A stretch of 9,822 nucleotides of DNA from Allobrachymonas sp. Its GTDB lineage: Bacteria > Pseudomonadota > Gammaproteobacteria > Burkholderiales > Burkholderiaceae_C. The position numbers were made by a program, and so were the translations under genes. The DNA is taken from assembly GCA_018054915.1 (NCBI GenBank), contig JAGPIR010000035.1, positions 1 through 9,822 of the forward strand, written 5' to 3'. Under the pieces are notes generated by a model. That model had not been told where the DNA came from. It searched no databases and saw only the letters and a program-made list of their open reading frames with translations. Below, one piece after another: positions 5,152-9,822 of this stretch (position 1 is the first letter of the stretch; each line of letters starts with the position of its first letter).

Positions 5152-6459
5152 ATGCGCGCCCTGATGTGGTTCCTGCTGCTGTTCGCACTGGCTGTGTTGC
5201 TGGCCTTGCTGATGGGCAGCAACCAGCCGGTAGTGACCATTTTTTGGCCTCCGGATAAGGCCATCGATTTTTCCCTCAATTTCGCCGTACTGGCGTTGGT
5301 GGCCCTGTTTTTGTTGGTGCAAATGCTGCTGCGCGCGTCTTCCCTGTTGCGTCAACTGCCACAACAGGCACGCCGCTGGCGGATGCGCCAGCGTGAACAA
5401 GCCATGCACGGAAATCTGCTTGATGCCATGTCACACTATATTGCAGGACGTTTTGTCCGTGCCCGCAAATCGGCGCAGCAAGCGCTGGACCAGGAAGCAG
5501 AAAGGCAAGAGGGCGTAACCGGTGCCCTCGAAGGTGAGCAGCTACCCTATCGCGCGCAGCTGCGCGCGCTGGCGCACTTCATGGTGGCGCAAGGCAGTCA
5601 TGCCCTGCAGGATATCCCTGAACGCGACAAGTCCATGCAGGCCGCGCAGAAAGAAGCCGAGAACACACGGGGAAATGCCGCCGTCGAAACGCGTGAAGGC
5701 CTGCGCCTGCGGGCGGCGCGGTGGCTGCTCGATGACCGCACGCCGCAGCAGGCTCTGGAGCAACTCAACACCCTGCCGCAAGGCACGGCGCGACGAATAC
5801 AGGCGCTGCGGCTGCGGTTGCAGGCAGCTCGTCAGCTTGGCAGGATGGAGTTGGCACTCGAAACCGGACGCGCACTGGTGCGCCACAAGGCATTTTCACC
5901 AGAGGCTGGCCAGGTGCTGATGACCCGGCTAGCAAGCGACATGATTGCCTCGGCATGCGATGCCAACCAGTTGTTGCACATCTGCAAGCAACTGGAGCCA
6001 GCCGAACGCAGCCAGCCCGAAGTGGCGCTACAGGCTGCACAGCGCATGCTGGCACTGGAAGGCGATGCCGAACGGGCGCGCGCCTGGCTGCTGCCTGTCT
6101 GGGAGTTATATGTACAGACGCCCGAATCCTTGACGGATACGCAGCGCAGCCGTCTGTTTTCCACGCTCGACGGAACCGGCAGCGACGGCATAGACACCCA
6201 ATGGCTGGAACGGATTGAACAGGCGCACCTGCACAATCCGCATCAACCGGCCCTGCAATACCTCATGGGAATGGTGTGCCTGCAACGACAGCTTTGGGGA
6301 AAGGCGCAACAACTGCTCGGGCAGGCTATTCGCGGGCTGCGCGATGAACCAGCGCTGCTCCGCAATGCTTGGCGCGCCCTGGCCTTATTGGCCGAACAGC
6401 GCAACGATGCAGAAGCAGCCAGTGCTGCCTGGAAACAGGCGGCACTCACGCAAGACTGA
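5152..6459 (+). CDS. hemY: HemY family membrane protein with TPR-like domain
   Basis: The 435-residue product matches the proteobacterial HemY family of hem operons. This is not the protoporphyrinogen oxidase also called HemY in Bacillus. Two N-terminal membrane segments (about 4-21 and 42-60) flank a short loop with NQPVVTIFWPP, followed by the HemY_N region (HYIAGRFVRARKSAQQAL, 95-112) and a long helical tail rich in Ala, Leu and Gln, including the conserved ERDKSMQAAQ (157-166) and TPR-like repeats. Its role, probably as scaffold or assembly factor for haem enzymes at the inner membrane, is inferred from family and context. ATG 5152 lies 2 nt after the hemX TGA; a TTG at 5146 is a less likely start. 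No strong Shine-Dalgarno. It ends 5 bp from convergent glmU. Confidence 0.88.
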   Translation: MRALMWFLLLFALAVLLALLMGSNQPVVTIFWPPDKAIDFSLNFAVLALVALFLLVQMLLRASSLLRQLPQQARRWRMRQREQAMHGNLLDAMSHYIAGRFVRARKSAQQALDQEAERQEGVTGALEGEQLPYRAQLRALAHFMVAQGSHALQDIPERDKSMQAAQKEAENTRGNAAVETREGLRLRAARWLLDDRTPQQALEQLNTLPQGTARRIQALRLRLQAARQLGRMELALETGRALVRHKAFSPEAGQVLMTRLASDMIASACDANQLLHICKQLEPAERSQPEVALQAAQRMLALEGDAERARAWLLPVWELYVQTPESLTDTQRSRLFSTLDGTGSDGIDTQWLERIEQAHLHNPHQPALQYLMGMVCLQRQLWGKAQQLLGQAIRGLRDEPALLRNAWRALALLAEQRNDAEAASAAWKQAALTQD

Positions 6460-6466
6460 TCCAGTC
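6454..6466. repeat. Small inverted repeat across both stop codons of convergent hemY and glmU
   Basis: GACTG, ATC, CAGTC is a perfect 5-bp dyad that includes parts of the hemY TGA (6457-6459) and of the glmU stop (6465-6467). Neither side is followed by a T-run, and the stem is short, so it is not a credible intrinsic terminator. It is noted because this is the only non-coding DNA between the two converging operons. Confidence 0.35.
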
Positions 6467-7868
6467 AGGCGTCACGTTTCTTGGGCGGACGCTGCCAGCC
6501 TTCTTTTTGCGTCAATTTTCCGCGCACCACGCTCAGCGCGTTGGCCGGCGTGTCGCGCGAGATCACGCTGCCCGCGCCCACGGTGCCGCCCGCGCCAATG
6601 GTGACTGGGGCCACCAGCACGCTGTTGCTGCCAATGTGCACATCGGCCTCGATCACAGTGCGGTGCTTGTTGGCGCCATCGTAGTTTGCGGTAATACAAC
6701 CCGCACCGTAGTTCACGCGCTCGCCCACCGTGGCATCACCCAGATAGGCCAAGTGGTTGGCCTTGCTGCCTGCGGCCATGGAGGAATTTTTTACTTCCAC
6801 AAAGTTGCCGATGTGCACCGCTTCCCCCAGTTGGGCACCAGGGCGAAGCCGTGCAAATGGGCCGACTAGCGCGCCTCGTCCCACACTGGCCCCCAGCTTT
6901 TCGCCGTCAATATGGGTGAAGGGGTGGATCACCGCGCCATCGGCAATCTGGCAGTTCGCGATCACACAGTTCGTACCAATGCGCACGTTGTCGCCCAGCG
7001 TGACCGCACCCTCAAAGAGACAGTTCACGTCAATCTCGACATCCTGCCCGCAGGTGAGCGTTCCACGCACATCAAAGCGGGCTGGATCACGCAGGCGCAC
7101 CCCCTGCTGCAGCAATTGATTGGCCTGGCGGCGCTGGTACTCACGCTCCAGTTCGGCCAGTTGCTGGGGGCTGTTCACCCCCGCCACCTGCACCGCATCA
7201 TCAATGCAATGCGCCACCACGGGCACGCCGTCAGTCACCGCGAGCTTGACCACGTCGGTGAGGTAGTACTCTTTTTGCGCGTTGTCGTTGTCAATTTTGG
7301 CAAGCCAGCCCTTAAGCAGGCTAGCAGGCGCGGCCATGATGCCACTGTAGATTTCGTTGACCGCCAGTTCGCCAGGCGCGCCGTCTTTCTGCTCGACGAT
7401 GCGCTGCACCTGTCCCGCACCATTGCGGATGATGCGGCCATACCCGAAAGGGTTATCCATTTGCAGCGTCAGCAGCGCCAGTTTGTCGCCACCGCTTTGA
7501 CCGATGAGCGCAGCAATGGTGTCGGCCTGCGTCAGCGGCACATCGCCCGAGAGCACGACAACGATGCCATCGTCCGCCAGAACCGGCGCAGCCTGCTGCA
7601 CGGCGTGGCCCGTTCCCAGTTGCGGCATCTGGCGCGCGAACCGGCGTCTGGGTTCGACGCCGTCGGCCTGCGTCAGGGCGGCTTCCACCTGCTCCGCGCC
7701 ATGGCCCGTAATCACCACCACCTGCCGCGCCTGCAACTGCGCGGCGGTATCAAGCACATGCTGCACCAGCGGCTGGTGTGCCAGCTTTTGCAGCACCTTG
7801 GGCACGGCGCTTTTCATGCGCGTGCCCTTGCCGGCGGCCATGATAACGATGTCGAGTGGCTGCTTCAT
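6465..7868 (-). CDS. glmU: Bifunctional GlmU: GlcNAc-1-phosphate uridylyltransferase and glucosamine-1-phosphate acetyltransferase
   Basis: Acetylates glucosamine-1-phosphate and then couples it to UTP, giving UDP-GlcNAc for peptidoglycan and LPS in the cytoplasm. All 467 residues fit. The N-terminal pyrophosphorylase has the nucleotide loop MAAGKGTRMKS (10-20), PKVL (23-26), QLGTGHA (83-89), the metal-site aspartate in GDVP (Asp109), NPFGYGRI (139-146) and VAGVNS (228-233). The C-terminal left-handed beta-helix has hexapeptide repeats, PFARLRPGA (337-345), SKANHLAYLGD (368-378, His372 matching the catalytic histidine of E. coli GlmU) and YGAGCITANYDGANK (387-401), ending QKEGWQRPPKK. AGGA at 7877-7880 is 8 nt from the ATG. 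It follows lspA by 15 nt, so it is probably the last gene of an ileS-lspA-glmU transcript; placement after lspA is not the common arrangement I know. Confidence 0.97.
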   Translation of the reverse strand: MKQPLDIVIMAAGKGTRMKSAVPKVLQKLAHQPLVQHVLDTAAQLQARQVVVITGHGAEQVEAALTQADGVEPRRRFARQMPQLGTGHAVQQAAPVLADDGIVVVLSGDVPLTQADTIAALIGQSGGDKLALLTLQMDNPFGYGRIIRNGAGQVQRIVEQKDGAPGELAVNEIYSGIMAAPASLLKGWLAKIDNDNAQKEYYLTDVVKLAVTDGVPVVAHCIDDAVQVAGVNSPQQLAELEREYQRRQANQLLQQGVRLRDPARFDVRGTLTCGQDVEIDVNCLFEGAVTLGDNVRIGTNCVIANCQIADGAVIHPFTHIDGEKLGASVGRGALVGPFARLRPGAQLGEAVHIGNFVEVKNSSMAAGSKANHLAYLGDATVGERVNYGAGCITANYDGANKHRTVIEADVHIGSNSVLVAPVTIGAGGTVGAGSVISRDTPANALSVVRGKLTQKEGWQRPPKKRDA

Positions 7869-7883
7869 AGCGTCTGTCCTGTC

Positions 7884-8414
7884 TTAGCGACTGCGGCGTA
7901 CCCGCAAGATCTCATCCAGTATCAAACAGGCCGCACCGATGGTGATGGCTGTATCCGCGATGTTGAAGGCTGGAAAATGTCCGCCATGAAACAGCGGCTC
8001 CAGCCAGCGCCAGTGAAAATCAAGCATGTCGACTACATAGCCGTGCAGCAGGCGATCCAGTACATTGCCCAACGCGCCACCAAGAATGGACGCCATGGCA
8101 AAACCGAACAGTTTTTCACCGGGACGACTTCTGAGCATCCAGACAATGAAAATACCCGCCACCAGGCCGATGCCGGTAAAGAACCAGCGCTGCCAACCGC
8201 CGGCTCCTGCCAAAAACGAGAACGCCGCGCCGTAGTTGTGCACGCGCACCACGTTGAAAAACCCGGTGACGGGAATGCTGTCGTGCAGCTGGTAATGCGC
8301 CAAGATCAGGTATTTGGTGAACTGGTCAAAAATCAGCCACAACGCGGCCACGGCCAGCCACAGGCCCAGACTAGCGCCACCAGCGCGTGCCTTGCGGGCT
8401 CGGATCGCCACCAT
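7884..8414 (-). CDS. lspA: Lipoprotein signal peptidase (signal peptidase II)
   Basis: An inner-membrane aspartyl protease that cleaves the signal peptide of diacylated prolipoproteins before the lipobox cysteine. The product has 176 residues, slightly longer than the usual 155-170. Four membrane helices are visible (about 16-37, 78-95, 102-118, 150-168). Conserved boxes are FDQFTKYLI in helix 1 (Asp30), FFNVVRVHNYGAAFSF (52-67), GNVLDRLLHGYVVDMLDF (116-133) and FPAFNIADTAITIG (147-160). The catalytic pair should be Asp129 and Asp154. The segment between them (WRWLEPLFHGGH) is longer than in Pseudomonas LspA as I recall it. The ATG at 8414 shares one base with the ileS TAA (TAATG), and GGGAG at 8423-8427, 8 nt upstream inside ileS, confirms the start. 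Confidence 0.96.
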   Translation of the reverse strand: MVAIRARKARAGGASLGLWLAVAALWLIFDQFTKYLILAHYQLHDSIPVTGFFNVVRVHNYGAAFSFLAGAGGWQRWFFTGIGLVAGIFIVWMLRSRPGEKLFGFAMASILGGALGNVLDRLLHGYVVDMLDFHWRWLEPLFHGGHFPAFNIADTAITIGAACLILDEILRVRRSR

Positions 8415-9822
8415 TACGCAAACTCCCGTGTTTCGCCAGCGCCATAGAGGTTGCTGCTGCAGCGCCCGCACAGGGCGGGGTGCGCCGGATCGCTACCAAC
8501 GTCATCGCGGTAATGCCAGCAGCGTTCGCATTTCTGCGCGGTTGCCGGACTGACGGCGATTTGCAACGCATCGCCGGGGGCCAGTTCGACCTTTGAGGTG
8601 ATGAAGACGAACTTCAGGTCGTCGCCCAGGCTTTTCAGCAGGTCCAGATCGGCAGCCGGCGCGATGATGCGCAGGTTGGCCTGCAACGACGATCCCACCT
8701 GGCCCTGCTCGCGCAGGGTCTCGATTTCTTTGTTGGCCGCTGCGCGGATCTCGAGCAGCCGCGTCCACTTGGCCATGAGCGCCGCGTCGGGCGCAGGCAG
8801 TTCGCTGTAGGTTTCCAGGAAAACCGATTCGCTGTTGCCAATGATGGTCCAGGCTTCTTCGGCCGTGAAGCTCAGGAAAGGCGCCATCCAGCGCAACATG
8901 GCGTGGGTGATGTGGTACAGCGCGGTCTGGGCGCTGCGGCGCGCCTGGCTCTTGGGCGCGGCGGTGTACAGGCGATCCTTGAGCACGTCGAGGTAAAAGC
9001 CGCCCAGATCCTCGCTGCAATATTGCTGCAGCTTGGCCACCACCGGGTGAAATTCGTATTGCTCGTAATGCGCCAGCACGTCGGCCTGCAACTGCGCGGC
9101 GCGGCTGATCGCATAGCGGTCGACCTCGAACAGTTCGTCCAGCGGCACAGCGTCCTTGGCGGCGTCAAAGTCGCTGATGTTGGCCAGCAAAAAGCGCAGC
9201 GTGTTACGGATGCGGCGGTAAGCATCGACCACGCGGGCAAGGATTTTTTCGTCGATGGCGATATCGCCCGAATAATCGCTGGCAGCCACCCACAGGCGAA
9301 TGATTTCGGCGCCGAGCTTCTGGCTGACCTGCTGCGGCGCTACGGTATTGCCCAGGCTCTTGCTCATTTTCTTGCCCTGGCCGTCTACGGTGAAGCCGTG
9401 TGTGAGCAGCCCGCGATACGGCGCACGCCCTTCGATGGCACAGGCCAGCAGCAGCGACGAATGAAACCAGCCTCGGTGCTGGTCGTGGCCCTCCAGGTAC
9501 AGGTCAGCCTCTGGCCCCTGTGAATGGTGTTCGTCCGGGTGGGTGCCACGCAGCACATGCCAGAAGGTGCTGCCGGAATCAAACCATACCTCCAGAATAT
9601 CGGTGCTCTTGGTGTAGTGCGGAGCCTCTTCGGCACCCAGGATGTCTTCGGCCGTGACGCGGCTCCAGGCTTCGATGCCGCCTTTTTCGACGATAGCGGC
9701 GGCCTGATCGAGAATTTCCATGGTGCGCGGGTGCAAGTCGCCCGTTTCCTTGTGCAGGAAAAATGGAATCGGCACACCCCAGGCGCGCTGGCGGCTGATG
9801 ACCCAGTCCGGCCGATTGGCGA
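8414..9822 (-). CDS. ileS: Isoleucyl-tRNA synthetase, C-terminal half (cut by window edge)
   Basis: Charges tRNA-Ile with isoleucine in the cytoplasm. 468 codons are visible, about half of a typical 930-940 residue protein; the HIGH motif and most of the CP1 editing domain lie beyond the window. Numbering from the first visible codon, the sequence opens ANRPDWVISRQRAWGVP, continues with VWFDSGST (about 78-85), LEGHDQHRGWFHSSLLL (109-125) and the catalytic KMSKS loop (151-155, at 9356-9370), then the anticodon-binding helical domain. It ends with a four-cysteine zinc module, CERC and CGRC (Cys431, 434, 451, 454; 8459-8530), as in E. coli-type IleS. The TAA overlaps the lspA ATG by one base. 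The frame is open throughout. The upstream neighbour, ribF in many proteobacteria, is not visible. Confidence 0.97.
   Translation of the reverse strand, partial: ANRPDWVISRQRAWGVPIPFFLHKETGDLHPRTMEILDQAAAIVEKGGIEAWSRVTAEDILGAEEAPHYTKSTDILEVWFDSGSTFWHVLRGTHPDEHHSQGPEADLYLEGHDQHRGWFHSSLLLACAIEGRAPYRGLLTHGFTVDGQGKKMSKSLGNTVAPQQVSQKLGAEIIRLWVAASDYSGDIAIDEKILARVVDAYRRIRNTLRFLLANISDFDAAKDAVPLDELFEVDRYAISRAAQLQADVLAHYEQYEFHPVVAKLQQYCSEDLGGFYLDVLKDRLYTAAPKSQARRSAQTALYHITHAMLRWMAPFLSFTAEEAWTIIGNSESVFLETYSELPAPDAALMAKWTRLLEIRAAANKEIETLREQGQVGSSLQANLRIIAPAADLDLLKSLGDDLKFVFITSKVELAPGDALQIAVSPATAQKCERCWHYRDDVGSDPAHPALCGRCSSNLYGAGETREFA

Noticed and set aside
6912..8447. A 511-codon plus-strand open frame opposite glmU and lspA
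   Set aside because: glmU and lspA lie in the same phase, so one antisense frame stays open across both. It shows no recognisable domain, has biased composition (His, Arg, Gln rich) typical of antisense shadows, and no Shine-Dalgarno was noted.
8903..9523. A 206-codon plus-strand open frame inside ileS
   Set aside because: Antisense to highly conserved IleS sequence including the KMSKS region; a shadow.
1..9822. A novel defence, mobile or biosynthetic system
   Set aside because: Every stretch longer than about 330 bp is accounted for by recognised housekeeping genes; no repeats, integrase, transposase, tRNA or composition break was seen.

Overview
The window is a housekeeping stretch of a betaproteobacterial chromosome. 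The ribosomal proteins, the hemC-hemD-hemX-hemY order and the style of HemX and IleS look like Burkholderiales, possibly Comamonadaceae; that placement is from recalled family resemblance, not a search. I found no mobile element, CRISPR array, tRNA, rRNA or defence system, and no convincing undescribed system. What deserves attention is the regulatory DNA between the two divergent operons and the gene order.

Layout. (1) Positions 1-1879, minus strand: the front of a spc-type ribosomal protein operon, read right to left as rplN (L14), rplX (L24), rplE (L5), rpsN (S14) and rpsH (S8, cut by the window edge). Genes are 18 nt or less apart, several Shine-Dalgarno sites overlap the preceding stop codon, and rpsN starts with GTG. 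(2) Positions 1880-2206: a 327-bp divergent intergenic region. It holds a good sigma70-type promoter for the rplN operon (17-bp spacer), a leader of about 127 nt with a small hairpin and a repeated octamer, and on the hemC side two CCAG/CTGG dyads and an extended -10 without a recognisable -35. (3) Positions 2207-6459, plus strand: hemC-hemD-hemX-hemY. HemC and HemD carry porphobilinogen to uroporphyrinogen III. HemX and HemY are membrane-anchored accessory proteins of the same cluster. (4) Positions 6465-9822, minus strand: ileS (3' half only), lspA and glmU, read right to left, with a 1-nt ileS/lspA overlap and a 15-nt lspA-glmU gap. They serve isoleucyl-tRNA charging, lipoprotein signal peptide cleavage and UDP-GlcNAc synthesis.

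The hem operon and the ileS-lspA-glmU operon converge with only 5 bp between hemY and glmU and no clear terminator. All genes that lie wholly inside the window look intact. Many long open frames opposite these genes, including one of 511 codons opposite glmU and lspA, are judged to be shadows.
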